Assembly (NCBI GenBank): GCA_903824675.1
Contig: CAIJXV010000102.1
Span: 21,668 to 85,667 of the forward strand
Reading direction: 5' to 3'
Length of the DNA stretch: 64,000 bases
Source: an uncultured bacterium
Lineage (GTDB): Bacteria; Verrucomicrobiota; Kiritimatiellia; CAIKKV01; CAIJXV01
The position numbers were made by a program, and so were the translations under genes. Below are positions 51,909 through 61,058 of the stretch, in pieces (position 1 is the first letter of the stretch; each line of letters starts with the position of its first letter). Below the pieces are notes generated by a model. It was not told the origin of the DNA. It was given only the letters and a program-made list of their open reading frames with translations, and made no database searches.

Positions 51909-52541
51909 TTAGCTAATAATGCCGTTTTCCAAAGCAAAACGGACGAGATCTGCCGTGGAGTCGAGTTCTAACTTCTCCATCAACCGGTGACGGTAAGTTC
52001 CGACGGTTTTGCTGTTAATCCCCAGACGTTCGCCCACCTCTTGAGGGGTGAGTCCGCTGGTGAGAAGCGTCAAAACTTCAAATTCGCGATCAGATAGACC
52101 TTCCAACGCCGAGCCCTTGGAGGGGCGGTGAATATGCGTGGCCAAATGCGGCACCATTTCGCTACACACGTAAATGCGATGGTTGACGACTTCATGGACC
52201 GCTTTGATGAGTTCAGCGAAAGGGGCACCTTTGACGACAAAGCCGTCAGCTCCGACTTCAATGGCTTGTTGCAGGTAGCGGACGTGATTAAACATGGTGA
52301 GGATAATCACCCGGCTTCGGGGTGTCTGCTTTTTGATCCGGGGAATCAGGCGCAATCCGCTTTCGTCCGGGAGTTTGATGTCGAGCAATATGACCGGGTG
52401 GGGGGACAGGGGGAGCAACGTCATCAATTCCGCAGCTGAACCCGCCTCGCCGACAACGTGAAACTCGGTCATATCATCGAATTTCCGGCGCAACCCTTCG
52501 CGGAGCATAGCGTGATCGTCGGCGAGAATGATATCAATCAT
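51909..52541 (-). CDS. LuxR-type (NarL/FixJ) response regulator
   Basis: 210 residues. The REC domain has Asp8-Asp9 (LADDH), phospho-acceptor Asp54 (ILLDIKLPDES), and Lys in FVVKGAP. The C-terminal GerE helix-turn-helix is LSDREFEVLTLLTSGLTPQEVGERLGINSKTVGTYRHRLMEKL. Its start overlaps the kinase stop by eight bases, so it should be phosphorylated by the kinase upstream and controls unknown promoters. Confidence 0.94.
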   Translation of the reverse strand: MIDIILADDHAMLREGLRRKFDDMTEFHVVGEAGSAAELMTLLPLSPHPVILLDIKLPDESGLRLIPRIKKQTPRSRVIILTMFNHVRYLQQAIEVGADGFVVKGAPFAELIKAVHEVVNHRIYVCSEMVPHLATHIHRPSKGSALEGLSDREFEVLTLLTSGLTPQEVGERLGINSKTVGTYRHRLMEKLELDSTADLVRFALENGIIS

Positions 52542-54648
52542 GAGCGGCCTTCCGGGGATGAGGGGTTGGGATGAAAAGAATAATTTGGGTGCCCACTCCG
52601 GGGGTCGAGGTCAGAGAGAAATCTCCGCCGAACTGTTGAATGCGTTCTCGCATACTGATGAGGCCAATCCCGGTCCGGTTGATGCCGGAGGGATCGAACC
52701 CATGCCCGTCATCGCGTAGGGTCAAAACCAGACCCTCCGGATGCGAGGTGGGTTGCAGGCGGATGTCAACCGTGCGGGCATCCGAATGGCGGACGACATT
52801 CGTCAGGGCTTCCCCCACGACTCGATATATGACGGTTTTAAGAGCGCGGGGAATGGGGGGAAGGGTGGGATCGCAATGAAGGGGAATGACGAGATGTGCG
52901 CCATGCTTGAAGTTTTCAATGATCAACTCCAGTATTTCCGGCAGTTCCAAGTCATCGAGAAATGGGGGGTGGAGTGAGGATGCAAGGCTGCGCACCGCTT
53001 TTAATGAGTCATCAATCAGGTGCAGGCCGCGATCCAGACTGTTCCGGCTTTCCGGTGCGATTTTGAGGCTTTCAATTTCAAGCCGGGCGAGGGTCAACAA
53101 CTGCCCCATGTGGTCATGTAGAACGGCGCTGATATTCCGGCGTTCGATCTCTTGTAATTCCAGCAGGCGGTCGGAAAGCGACCGGATTTCGAATTCGCGA
53201 ATTCGCAGGTTTTCCTCGGTGGATTTATGTTCGGTCACGTCAAAGAGCAATCCCTGGATGAGCAGGGGTTTTCCTGCAGGATCTCGGATCAGGACGGCTT
53301 CCTCTCGGACCCATTTAACGGCTCCAGACCGTGTTCGAATCCGGTAGATATGGTGTAAAGGCTTTCCGGTGGCAAGGAACTCTTCAAAAACCCGATCATG
53401 TTCGAGGATTTCTTCCAGCAGGACAAGGTCGCGCCATAAATCAGGATTATCCATAAAGGTGGAGGCCGGATATTCGAGGAGTTGCTCGACTTGGGGGCTG
53501 ACGTAAATCGCGGTGACCTTCGGAGTCGGGGAGAGGGAAAAGAAGACCGCCGAGAACCGACCGATCAGAGCTTGATAGGATTGTTGCCAACCTTTGAGAA
53601 TTTGGGCTTGAGCGACGCAAAGTTCCAGGGTTTCCCGGAAAAGTTGGGCATCAGGGGGGCTATTCTCCGGAATGGTAAGGTCTACAGGTACGGGTTCCGG
53701 AATCGGGGCGAGACCGATAAGAATCCAATGCAGGTCGGGCAGACTGTAATAGGAAAGATTTATCATCCGGCCTTCGCCATCGATGAGATGTTTTTGCCCC
53801 TGACCTTCTGTTTGTAGTTGCAAGGGATCCAGTTGTCCGAATTCGCCACCCAGGATCGCCATGGGTTTCCAGATCAAGAGACGATCTTTAGGGCGGACAA
53901 CAGGGCTGAATTGGGGATGGAGAAGGATGCGTCCTTGTCCGTCGACAATAAAATTCTGGTGGCCGGTGGGAGGTGGGGCAGGGAAAAGAGTGGAGTGGAG
54001 ACGGTTTAGGGGGATATCCATAGCCCAGATTCCGAGGCATTCATCACCCCGATAGACAGGGAGGGCACCGATGACGAAGGGGCCTTGATCCCCGAAATCA
54101 TTGGTCGGGGTAACCCACTGGAATGAACGGTGAGGGTTGGCTTCTGGACCGGCGACTTGCCAGGGGTAATAGGTTTTCCACTCAAAGTCGGGGGGGATGA
54201 TTCCTTCGGAGTCGATAAAAGGGTAGGTAATGACGCCATTGCGGGCGTCTTGAAAGTAGATGAATTGGGGCAATTGGTGCAAGTGGTCGATTTGGTTGGC
54301 CATGGGGCCCGCCAGATGACGCAGGGCATGGAAATGCGCACGGAGAAGGGGGTCGTTCTGGAGTGCTTCGGGCCAGAAATAAGAGAGTTCGGGTTGGGGG
54401 GAGTTCTCCCCGCGTCGCAAGCGGTCAATCGTGGGGCGCGGGAGAAATTGACCATCGGGTCCGGACGCGAAGCCTTCGGAGGCGATCCAGTTGGCGATCC
54501 GATCGGGAGTTGCGTCGTCTGTATCTAGCAGGAAGAGGGTGAGGCGTCGAAGTTCTTGGGTGACCTGTTGAATCCGGCGGAATTGTCGTCGGATTCGCTT
54601 CCGGGCCTCGTCAAATGAGGAGTGCGGTTGGCGTTCAGGATGGGGCAT
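52534..54648 (-). CDS. HisKA_3-type sensor histidine kinase with Cache-like and PAS domains
   Basis: 704 residues. The N-terminal ~320 residues resemble a double-Cache-like sensor (PFVIGALPVYRGDECLGIWAMDIPLNRL), but I see no membrane helices in the protein, so it may be cytosolic or membrane-associated. A PAS domain follows (VTAIYVSPQVEQLLEYPASTFMDNP... VKWVREEAVL). The kinase core has EIERRNISAVLHDHMGQLLTLARLEI with the phospho-acceptor histidine (HDxxxQ type), then VVGEALTNVVRHSDA, DDGHGFDP and TGIGLISMRERI. It is coupled to the LuxR-type regulator downstream and overlaps the thioesterase gene upstream by 14 bases. Confidence 0.9.
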   Translation of the reverse strand: MPHPERQPHSSFDEARKRIRRQFRRIQQVTQELRRLTLFLLDTDDATPDRIANWIASEGFASGPDGQFLPRPTIDRLRRGENSPQPELSYFWPEALQNDPLLRAHFHALRHLAGPMANQIDHLHQLPQFIYFQDARNGVITYPFIDSEGIIPPDFEWKTYYPWQVAGPEANPHRSFQWVTPTNDFGDQGPFVIGALPVYRGDECLGIWAMDIPLNRLHSTLFPAPPPTGHQNFIVDGQGRILLHPQFSPVVRPKDRLLIWKPMAILGGEFGQLDPLQLQTEGQGQKHLIDGEGRMINLSYYSLPDLHWILIGLAPIPEPVPVDLTIPENSPPDAQLFRETLELCVAQAQILKGWQQSYQALIGRFSAVFFSLSPTPKVTAIYVSPQVEQLLEYPASTFMDNPDLWRDLVLLEEILEHDRVFEEFLATGKPLHHIYRIRTRSGAVKWVREEAVLIRDPAGKPLLIQGLLFDVTEHKSTEENLRIREFEIRSLSDRLLELQEIERRNISAVLHDHMGQLLTLARLEIESLKIAPESRNSLDRGLHLIDDSLKAVRSLASSLHPPFLDDLELPEILELIIENFKHGAHLVIPLHCDPTLPPIPRALKTVIYRVVGEALTNVVRHSDARTVDIRLQPTSHPEGLVLTLRDDGHGFDPSGINRTGIGLISMRERIQQFGGDFSLTSTPGVGTQIILFIPTPHPRKAAHD

Positions 54649-55171
54649 GGGTCGGTTCTGCTTGGGGAGTGCTCAGAATGCTGGATAAGGGAATGGCGGA
54701 CGGGTCGTCGACGAAATCCTCCTGACAGAGGGCGAATTGCCCCGGGGGCATGGGCAGGTACTTGCCGTCTGCGCCGCCCAGGAGTTCTCCGGAGAGGGTC
54801 AAAACTTCTCCCGTAGTGAGAATCAGTTTTGAATTAGCGCGGCGGACATGGGCTCGGAACAGCAAATCCATGCCGAGCGAAATGGGCTTTTTCAAGCGGG
54901 TCGTGAATTCAGCGGCAACGCACATGCGGTGGGCTGCAAGGATGGCGGACCAGGTCATGACTTCATCGAGCAGGGTCCCCGTGATCCCGCCATGGATGAT
55001 ATGCCGATAGCCAAGATCGGCGGGGCGGGGTCGATACCGAAGGGTGACGACCTGCCCGTCGAAGTGGGAACGCAGGTGAAGCCCGTGCGGGTTGTCGATG
55101 CCACAGACAAAACAGGAACGGGTCCAGGGCAGGGTCCCGTGTCCGGAAGCGGGGGGGTGAGAAGAATTCAT
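54635..55171 (-). CDS. Hotdog-fold (PaaI/4HBT-like) thioesterase
   Basis: 178 residues; start at ATG 55171, which overlaps the cutA stop (ATGA). CFVCGIDNPHGLHL at the start and YRHIIHGGITGTLLDEVMTWSA, with the HGG and the catalytic aspartate/glutamate region, are typical of the 4HBT family. FTTRLKKPISLGMDLLFRAHV follows. It probably hydrolyses acyl-CoA thioesters. A C-terminal extension of about 40 residues is not part of the fold. The gene links cutA to the two-component operon. Confidence 0.87.
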   Translation of the reverse strand: MNSSHPPASGHGTLPWTRSCFVCGIDNPHGLHLRSHFDGQVVTLRYRPRPADLGYRHIIHGGITGTLLDEVMTWSAILAAHRMCVAAEFTTRLKKPISLGMDLLFRAHVRRANSKLILTTGEVLTLSGELLGGADGKYLPMPPGQFALCQEDFVDDPSAIPLSSILSTPQAEPTHAPS

Positions 55172-55500
55172 GGACGGGGGGTGGACTCCTCGGCAATCCA
55201 CCTGAGATATTCCGGGGTGCCGGCAGGGATGGGAAGGTGGATGATTTCGGGCAGTTCGTAAGGATGATGCTGACGGATAAAGGCGACGACTGCAGGGACT
55301 CGTGGGGCGGCAGTTTTGGCTTCAAGTCGGTGTTCGGACGCAGTTTCGACCGCGTTTTTCCAGCGGTAGACGCTTTGAATGGGGAAGACTTGCACACAGG
55401 CGACGAGACGGGAGACGACCAGCCGACGGGCAAGATTCCTGGCCTGTCGTGCGTCGGGCAGTGTGGTGATGACGATTTGACACTGTACTTTACGCTTCAT
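55168..55500 (-). CDS. cutA: CutA family divalent-cation tolerance protein
   Basis: 110 residues, the whole family length. ARRLVVSRLVACVQVFPIQSVYRWKNAVETASEHRLEAKTA and HHPYELPEIIHLPI match the CutA pattern of a trimeric ferredoxin-like fold. Reported roles include copper tolerance and signalling, but the biochemical role is unsettled. It is the first gene of a tight minus-strand chain ending in the two-component regulator. Confidence 0.93.
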   Translation of the reverse strand: MKRKVQCQIVITTLPDARQARNLARRLVVSRLVACVQVFPIQSVYRWKNAVETASEHRLEAKTAAPRVPAVVAFIRQHHPYELPEIIHLPIPAGTPEYLRWIAEESTPRP

Positions 55501-55568
55501 TCGGTTTTATAGTAACCCGAATTCGGTCTGCTGACAAGTCTGATACGGGCCGGGAGGAAAACGAGCGG

Positions 55569-57467
55569 ATGAAACGACCACGGGAAATAACGGTTAGCCT
55601 GATCCAGATGGAAGTGGCCCCCGGCTGTCCGTCCAGTAATACGGAACGGATGTTGACGGCCGTGGCCGCGGCACGGAACGGAGGCGTCGATCTGGTGGTC
55701 TTCCCGGAGATGTCGATTCCCGGGTACCTGATCGGGGATGAGTGGGAACGCGAGGCGTTTTTGCGGGATTGCGAAGCGGCCGGAGAGCGATTGCGGGCTG
55801 AGGCAGAGGGCATTACCGTAATTTTCGGCAATGTGGCCATGGACTGGACTCGTCGCAATGAAGATGGTCGGGTCCGCAAATATAACGGTTTGTTCGTGGC
55901 TCACAAGGGACGGTTTGTGGGGCCGGAGAACGGCCATTATCCCTTTGTGATCAAAACGCTGTTGCCGAATTATCGGGAGTTTGACGACAGTCGTCATTTC
56001 TTTGACATCCGCAAGTTGGCACTGGAGGAAAACCGACCGGTCGGCGATCTGATCCGTCCTGTGCCGGTGGGCGACGTCCGGTTGGGATGCATTCTGTGCG
56101 AGGACGCCTGGGATCTGGACTATGCCATATCGCCCTTGCGCCTGATGGGCGAAAAGAATCCGGATCTTTTCATCAATATCAGTTGTTCGCCTTTTACGCT
56201 CAATAAGAATCACAAACGCAACCGGGTTTTTAATAAAATTTCGTCCGATTTAGGCCGGCCCCTGGCCTATGTCAACAATGTGGGGATTCAAGACAACGGT
56301 AAAACGGTTTTTACGTTTGACGGGTCGAGTTGCATCTATGACGGGCAGGGTGGGCAGGTGAAAGGTCCGTCGCCTTTCACCGAAGGAGTCCTGACCCAGA
56401 CCATCCCCTTGGATTCCGCTAGATCCTTTGGCCAACCGATTGAGTTGAAGGATGATGATGTGTCCATGATCCATGCGGCCTTGAGCTATGGGACTCGCAA
56501 ATTCATGGACGCCCGGCGCATCCAGACCGTGACGGTGGGAGTTTCCGGCGGAATCGATTCAGCCGTGGTCGCGGCGTTATATCGGACATTGTTGCCACCG
56601 GATCGGGTATTGCTGGTCAATATGCCGGGCCGGTTTAATTCCGGAACCACCCGAAATCTGGCGCGTAACCTGGCAGCCAATCTGGGCGCTTATTATACCG
56701 ATATTCCGATCGGGGAGAGCGTGGACTTGACGTGTACCCAAATTCAGAACCGGTCGATACAAAGTGTGGATGGCAGTCTTCGATCGACGTTGACCCTGTC
56801 GGATTTTATGTTGGAGAATGTCCAGGCGCGGGATCGGTCTTCGCGGATCCTGGCGGCGGCTTCCTCGGCGTTTGGCGGGGTATTTACCTGCAACGCCAAT
56901 AAATCCGAAACAACGGTGGGATATTCGACCCTTTATGGCGATCTGTGCGGATACCTGGCCAATCTGGCGGATTTGTGGAAAGGTGAGGTTTATGCCCTGG
57001 CCCATTATTTGAATGGTTCGGTTTATGGCCGGGAGGTGATTCCCCGCGGCAGTATCGATATTGTGCCGTCCGCGGAACTGAGCGCGGCGCAGGCGGTGGA
57101 CGAAGGGAAGGGGGATCCGCTGATCTATCCCTATCATGATTGCCTCTTCCGGAGTTGGGTGGAGTGGTGGAACCGGGCCACGCCGGAGGAAAACCTGGTG
57201 TGGTATCTGGATGGATCTCTAGCCGAACGACTCGGATATCCCGGCCGAATCGATGCCTTGTTTGCGACGGCGACGGATTTCATCGCCGATCTGGAACGCT
57301 GGTGGAATCAGTACCAGGGAATGGCAATTGCAAAGCGGATCCAGGCACCGCCGATTTTGGCCATCAAGCGGAGAGCCTTCGGCTTTGATCATCGTGAATC
57401 ACAGATCGGGCCGAGGTATACCCGGAAGTATGGTGAGCTCAAGGCGCAAACGCTGAACGGCGGATGA
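55569..57467 (+). CDS. nadE: Glutamine-dependent NAD+ synthetase
   Basis: 632 residues with two domains. The N-terminal nitrilase-like glutaminase has Glu47 (VVFPEMSIPGYL), Lys129 before LPNYREFDDSRHF, and Cys177 (GCILCEDAWDLD) as the catalytic triad. The C-terminal synthetase has the ATP loop TVGVSGGIDSAVVAAL, the KSE stretch NANKSETTVGYSTLYGDLCG, and PSAELSAAQ. It makes NAD+ from nicotinate adenine dinucleotide using glutamine. Starts 68 bases from cutA, divergent. Confidence 0.96.
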   Translation: MKRPREITVSLIQMEVAPGCPSSNTERMLTAVAAARNGGVDLVVFPEMSIPGYLIGDEWEREAFLRDCEAAGERLRAEAEGITVIFGNVAMDWTRRNEDGRVRKYNGLFVAHKGRFVGPENGHYPFVIKTLLPNYREFDDSRHFFDIRKLALEENRPVGDLIRPVPVGDVRLGCILCEDAWDLDYAISPLRLMGEKNPDLFINISCSPFTLNKNHKRNRVFNKISSDLGRPLAYVNNVGIQDNGKTVFTFDGSSCIYDGQGGQVKGPSPFTEGVLTQTIPLDSARSFGQPIELKDDDVSMIHAALSYGTRKFMDARRIQTVTVGVSGGIDSAVVAALYRTLLPPDRVLLVNMPGRFNSGTTRNLARNLAANLGAYYTDIPIGESVDLTCTQIQNRSIQSVDGSLRSTLTLSDFMLENVQARDRSSRILAAASSAFGGVFTCNANKSETTVGYSTLYGDLCGYLANLADLWKGEVYALAHYLNGSVYGREVIPRGSIDIVPSAELSAAQAVDEGKGDPLIYPYHDCLFRSWVEWWNRATPEENLVWYLDGSLAERLGYPGRIDALFATATDFIADLERWWNQYQGMAIAKRIQAPPILAIKRRAFGFDHRESQIGPRYTRKYGELKAQTLNGG

Positions 57468-57490
57468 AAACAGACTCGTCCCGGCCTGCT

Positions 57491-57567
57491 CATCCCAAGC
57501 GTGGTCGAGGGATCTAATGCTCCGGCCGGTCGGCGAGGAGAGACATCCCTCGACTAAGCTTGGGATG
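57491..57567. repeat. Inverted repeat with 23-bp arms after nadE
   Basis: The left arm 57491-57513 is the inverted copy of the right arm 57545-57567 with two mismatches (core catcccaagc...tcgagggat). The 31-base loop is GC-rich (tccggccggtcgg). It has no T-run, so it is more like a dispersed palindromic element than a terminator. Confidence 0.7.
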
Positions 57568-57609
57568 ACGACCTGGGAAAGGCGTACTGATGGACGTTAA
57601 GAGGAACAT

Positions 57610-58605
57610 ATGAGCCAATCTCAAGCGATTTCGATTCGCCCATATCAACTGATGTGCCTGGTTTGCCGAGGAGCGGCTGCAGATCCCAAAGCTTACGATC
57701 ATGCCGCGCGTCTGGATGAACTGGCCGCTTTGATCCGGGCTCATCCGGAACAGCCACTGTCTTTGTGTTGCAATGTGGATTCGGTCTATGCCTGGCAGAA
57801 TCCGGGTCCCGAAGGGGATACCCCCGAGGGATCGATGTACAATGCCAAGCGTGATCTGGATGTGCTGCGCGCCTTGGGGCTGGTTCCCGGTGACACCCGT
57901 CCGGCCTTGGAATTGATGACCCGTCTGATCAATAAAATCCCCGTTTGCCGGGGAATCTGCGGTTATGGGGAGGCAACCGGCCCCGATTGGAAAGGCTGCC
58001 GGTGGGCAGCGAGTGGGAATTATGAGGCGGGGGTCGCCCACGGGGTTGCGGCGGTGATCCCTTCCCGGCCGGCTGAGGATCAGGCCCGTTGCAAGGCCAG
58101 TTCCTGTACAGAGCTGATGGCGGCGGATCGTTTGAGGATTCGTCCCCATCACCTGTTGTGCATGGCGTGTTTTAACGGAGGCAAATCAGATCTGACGCCT
58201 ATTGCCGAGGACAATCTTTTCGAAGCCATTGATGCGATTCAGAAAAATCCGGACCTCCCGATCGAGTTGATTGCCGGTCCGTGCATGATTTGTCCGCCGT
58301 GTTCCACGTATAATCCCAACACCGGCTGGTGCATCGGGGGAAACGGGATGGGCTTGCGCGATGAGAAAAAAGATTTGGATACCCTCCAAAGACTGGGTTT
58401 GAAATACGGGGATATCCGGCCCGCCCGTGAGTTGTATCGGTTAATCTTCCAACGCATTGGGGCAACCCTGGAGATTTGCGGGTACGGTGATGGGCGGGTG
58501 GACAGTTACGAATGGACCATTTGTCCCGCGGCGATTCAATCCGATTCAGACCCAACCCTTTATTCTCGTGCCCGCGCGATAAAAATGGGCCTTGAAGGGG
58601 TCTAA
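57610..58605 (+). CDS. Tandem DUF1284 cysteine-rich protein
   Basis: 331 residues made of two similar halves. Half 1 starts IRPYQLMCLVCRGAAADP, half 2 (about residue 177) RIRPHHLLCMACFNGGK. The second half carries PCMICPPCSTYNPNTGWC and the first its own Cys-rich equivalent (LCCNVD, VCRGICGYG). DUF1284 members have a conserved Cys cluster, likely iron-sulfur or zinc, and unknown function. Tandem fusion in one chain is unusual. It lies between nadE and DUF1846 on the same strand. Confidence 0.8.
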   Translation: MSQSQAISIRPYQLMCLVCRGAAADPKAYDHAARLDELAALIRAHPEQPLSLCCNVDSVYAWQNPGPEGDTPEGSMYNAKRDLDVLRALGLVPGDTRPALELMTRLINKIPVCRGICGYGEATGPDWKGCRWAASGNYEAGVAHGVAAVIPSRPAEDQARCKASSCTELMAADRLRIRPHHLLCMACFNGGKSDLTPIAEDNLFEAIDAIQKNPDLPIELIAGPCMICPPCSTYNPNTGWCIGGNGMGLRDEKKDLDTLQRLGLKYGDIRPARELYRLIFQRIGATLEICGYGDGRVDSYEWTICPAAIQSDSDPTLYSRARAIKMGLEGV

Positions 58606-58641
58606 TTCGTTTGATGGATGATGTTGAGATAAGGAATATGA

Positions 58642-60168
58642 ATGAAAAAAAATAACGGGCACTCTTTCGATAACGAGAAATACCTCGCGGAACAAACCAC
58701 CGCCATTTTGGAACGAGTTCGGCGGTTCGACAATAAGCTTTACCTTGAATTTGGCGGCAAACTGATGTTCGATTACCATGCGTCCCGAGTCCTCCCGGGT
58801 TATGATCCGAACGTCAAGATGCGTTTGCTGCAAGGCCTCAAGGAACAAACCGATATCGTGCTGGCGATTTATGCCGGGCACATTGAAAGCCGTAAAATGC
58901 GGGCGGATTTCGGGATCACTTATGACGCCGACGCTTTCAAGCTGATCGATGATTTGCGCGAATGGGGGCTGGATGTGCGGGCGGTAGTGATCACCCGTTT
59001 TACGGGTCAACCTGCCGCTATTGCCTTTCAAAACAAACTGGAGCGGCGGGGTGTCCAGGTCTATGTGCACAAGCCGATCCCCGGTTATCCGGCGGACGTC
59101 GATACCATTGTGGGTGCCGACGGGTATGGGGCAAATCCCCTGATTGAAACCAAGAAACCCCTTGTGGTAGTGACCGGGCCGGGACCCAACAGCGGCAAAA
59201 TGGCCACCTGTTTGTCCCAGGTATTTCTCGAACATCAGCGGGGAGTACGGGCCGGATACGCCAAATTTGAAACCTTCCCGATCTGGAATCTGCCGTTGCA
59301 GCATCCGGTGAATGTGGCCTACGAAGCGGCCACCGCCGAACTGCGCGATGTCAACATGATCGACCCGTATCACTTGGAGACTTACAACCAGCGATCCGTT
59401 AATTACAACCGCGATATTGAATCCTTTCCTCTTCTCCGGCGGATGCTCGATCGAATCATGGGGGAGAAGGGGTTGTACAAGTCCCCGACGGACATGGGGG
59501 TCAACCGGGCGGGTTTTGCGATTATTGATGACGCGGGCGCGTCGGAAGCTGGGCGACAGGAGATCATTCGCCGTTATTTCCGCTATGCGTGCGAATATGC
59601 GATAGGGACGCTGGACGAGGAGCCGGCTAAAAGGGTGGCCCGGTTGATGGAAGAGTTTGCCCTGAAGCCGGAGGATCGGCCGGTGGTGGATCCAGCCCGG
59701 CGCGCGGCGCGGACGGCTGAAGGCGAGGAGGGGAAGGGGAATCAAGGGATTTATTGCGGAGCGGCGGTGGAACTCCCCGATGGAACGATCGTCACGGGAA
59801 AGAATTCGCCACTGATGCATGCGGCGTCCAGCGTCGTCTTGAACGCCATCAAACGACTGGCTGAGATTCCCACCAAAATCGATCTGCTCAGCCCGGCCGT
59901 ATTGGAATCAATTGCCGGTTTAAAGAAGGATATTTTACGCCGCAAGAACCTCAGTCTGAATCTGGAGGAGACGTTGTTGGCCTTGAGCATCAGCGCCATG
60001 ACCAATCCCTCGGTGCGGATGGCCATGGAACAGCTCAAACAGTTGAATGGGTGCGAGGTGCACATGTCGCACATTCCGACCCCGGGCGACGAAATGGGAT
60101 TAAGATATTTGGGGGTCAATCTGACCTGCGATCCCGCTTTCGCCAGCAACAAACTGTTCGCATCCTGA
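58642..60168 (+). CDS. DUF1846 family protein
   Basis: 508 residues, normal family length. Recognisable stretches are NKLYLEFGGKLMFDYHASRVLPGYDP, VLAIYAGHIESRKMRADFGI, and a P-loop-like VVVTGPGPNSGKMATCLSQV. MGVNRAGFAIIDDAGASEA and KNSPLMHAASSVVLNAIKRLA follow. The crystallised relatives have an unassigned nucleotide-like fold; function unknown. A strong terminator (60161-60197) overlaps its stop. Confidence 0.92.
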   Translation: MKKNNGHSFDNEKYLAEQTTAILERVRRFDNKLYLEFGGKLMFDYHASRVLPGYDPNVKMRLLQGLKEQTDIVLAIYAGHIESRKMRADFGITYDADAFKLIDDLREWGLDVRAVVITRFTGQPAAIAFQNKLERRGVQVYVHKPIPGYPADVDTIVGADGYGANPLIETKKPLVVVTGPGPNSGKMATCLSQVFLEHQRGVRAGYAKFETFPIWNLPLQHPVNVAYEAATAELRDVNMIDPYHLETYNQRSVNYNRDIESFPLLRRMLDRIMGEKGLYKSPTDMGVNRAGFAIIDDAGASEAGRQEIIRRYFRYACEYAIGTLDEEPAKRVARLMEEFALKPEDRPVVDPARRAARTAEGEEGKGNQGIYCGAAVELPDGTIVTGKNSPLMHAASSVVLNAIKRLAEIPTKIDLLSPAVLESIAGLKKDILRRKNLSLNLEETLLALSISAMTNPSVRMAMEQLKQLNGCEVHMSHIPTPGDEMGLRYLGVNLTCDPAFASNKLFAS

Positions 60169-60197
60169 ATCGCGAAGCGATTCAGGATGTTATTTTT
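60161..60197 (+). terminator. Intrinsic terminator of the DUF1846 gene
   Basis: CATCCTGAATCGC (60161-60173) pairs perfectly with GCGATTCAGGATG (60177-60189) around a GAA loop, then TTATTTTT. The stem includes the last codons and the stop, and abuts the convergent budA stop. Confidence 0.93.
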
Positions 60198-60972
60198 CCA
60201 CGGCGTTGAGCTCGGACGAACGGTCAACCGTCAGGTTGGCCTGGCCGAAGGATTGGCTTTCAGGTGGCAGGTATACCCGGAGCCAATCGTTGACTGAATC
60301 GACTTCCAGCGTCCCGTCGGTCACCTCGAAGTCAAGAACATGTCCGCCCCCGGATCGATCATCAGCCAGAAAATGCAGATGGTAGCCGGGGACATTGATG
60401 CCCTTGACGAAGGCGGGGGCCCGGAAACCGATCAACGTCCCGCGAACGGCACCCAGTTCGAAAACCGGCTGATTTTTGGTCACGTCAACCAGCGGGGGGT
60501 AGGGTTTTTTTTGGGCGGGAACGCTGCGGGTTCGGACGCGGCTGAAAGAGCCCCGGAGTGTGAAGGCGCAAAATTGATTTTGCAGGGGAACCAGGGAGTC
60601 GATTTGTTTTTCAAGCTGTTTGAAATTGATGGGTGCCGTGATGCTTTTTTGAAGATGGGGGTTGAACCAGGTGACACAGGCAAAGGGGGTTCGGATGGAA
60701 TCGGCCGGGTGATAGACGCGACCATCGGAGCGAATCTGGTAAAAATGTCCCTCGAGCAGAATCATTTCGCCGTCGAGCGCCTCGAACGTTCCGATTCCAA
60801 AATCTCCGGATTTATGTAAGTCGGCTAAGGTCATATGTCCATCATAGACACCGGTCAGAAGAGCATCGATGGTTGCGACCTGGGTGATGCCGTTGGGGGG
60901 TGGCGTGCGGCACCCGGTGAGCGATATGGCAAGGAGAATAAGGCTAAAAAACATTGATTTGAAGGTGGTCAT
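60190..60972 (-). CDS. Exported alpha-acetolactate decarboxylase, lipoprotein form
   Basis: 260 residues. The N-terminus is a lipoprotein signal (FFSLILLAISLTGC, lipid-modified Cys21). The body is acetolactate decarboxylase: LDGEMILLEGHFYQ (with the conserved glutamates), TPFACVTWFNP, and YHLHFLADDRSGGGHVLDF holding the zinc-binding histidines of the YHLHF...GGH motif. The enzyme converts alpha-acetolactate to acetoin, normally in the cytoplasm, but here it is predicted anchored outside. No acetolactate synthase is nearby. Confidence 0.9.
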   Translation of the reverse strand: MTTFKSMFFSLILLAISLTGCRTPPPNGITQVATIDALLTGVYDGHMTLADLHKSGDFGIGTFEALDGEMILLEGHFYQIRSDGRVYHPADSIRTPFACVTWFNPHLQKSITAPINFKQLEKQIDSLVPLQNQFCAFTLRGSFSRVRTRSVPAQKKPYPPLVDVTKNQPVFELGAVRGTLIGFRAPAFVKGINVPGYHLHFLADDRSGGGHVLDFEVTDGTLEVDSVNDWLRVYLPPESQSFGQANLTVDRSSELNAVEK

Positions 60973-60992
60973 ATAATCACTCCATCAAGAAG

Positions 60993-61038
60993 ACTTACGC
61001 TTCATTGTGAACATACCGGAGCCAGGGGTTGGTGCAAT
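60993..61038 (+). repeat. Copy A of a 46-bp imperfect direct repeat
   Basis: Shares acttacgc, gaacataccgga and aggggttg...caat with the sequence immediately before the integrase start (62368-62414). It begins 20 bases outside the budA start. Confidence 0.6.
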
Positions 61039-61058
61039 TGCGAGGCCTTGCGGTTGGG

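Noticed and set aside
58546..59820. 424-codon minus-strand open frame opposite DUF1846
   Set aside because: The plus strand encodes a well-conserved DUF1846 protein; the opposite frame is a shadow with no domain.
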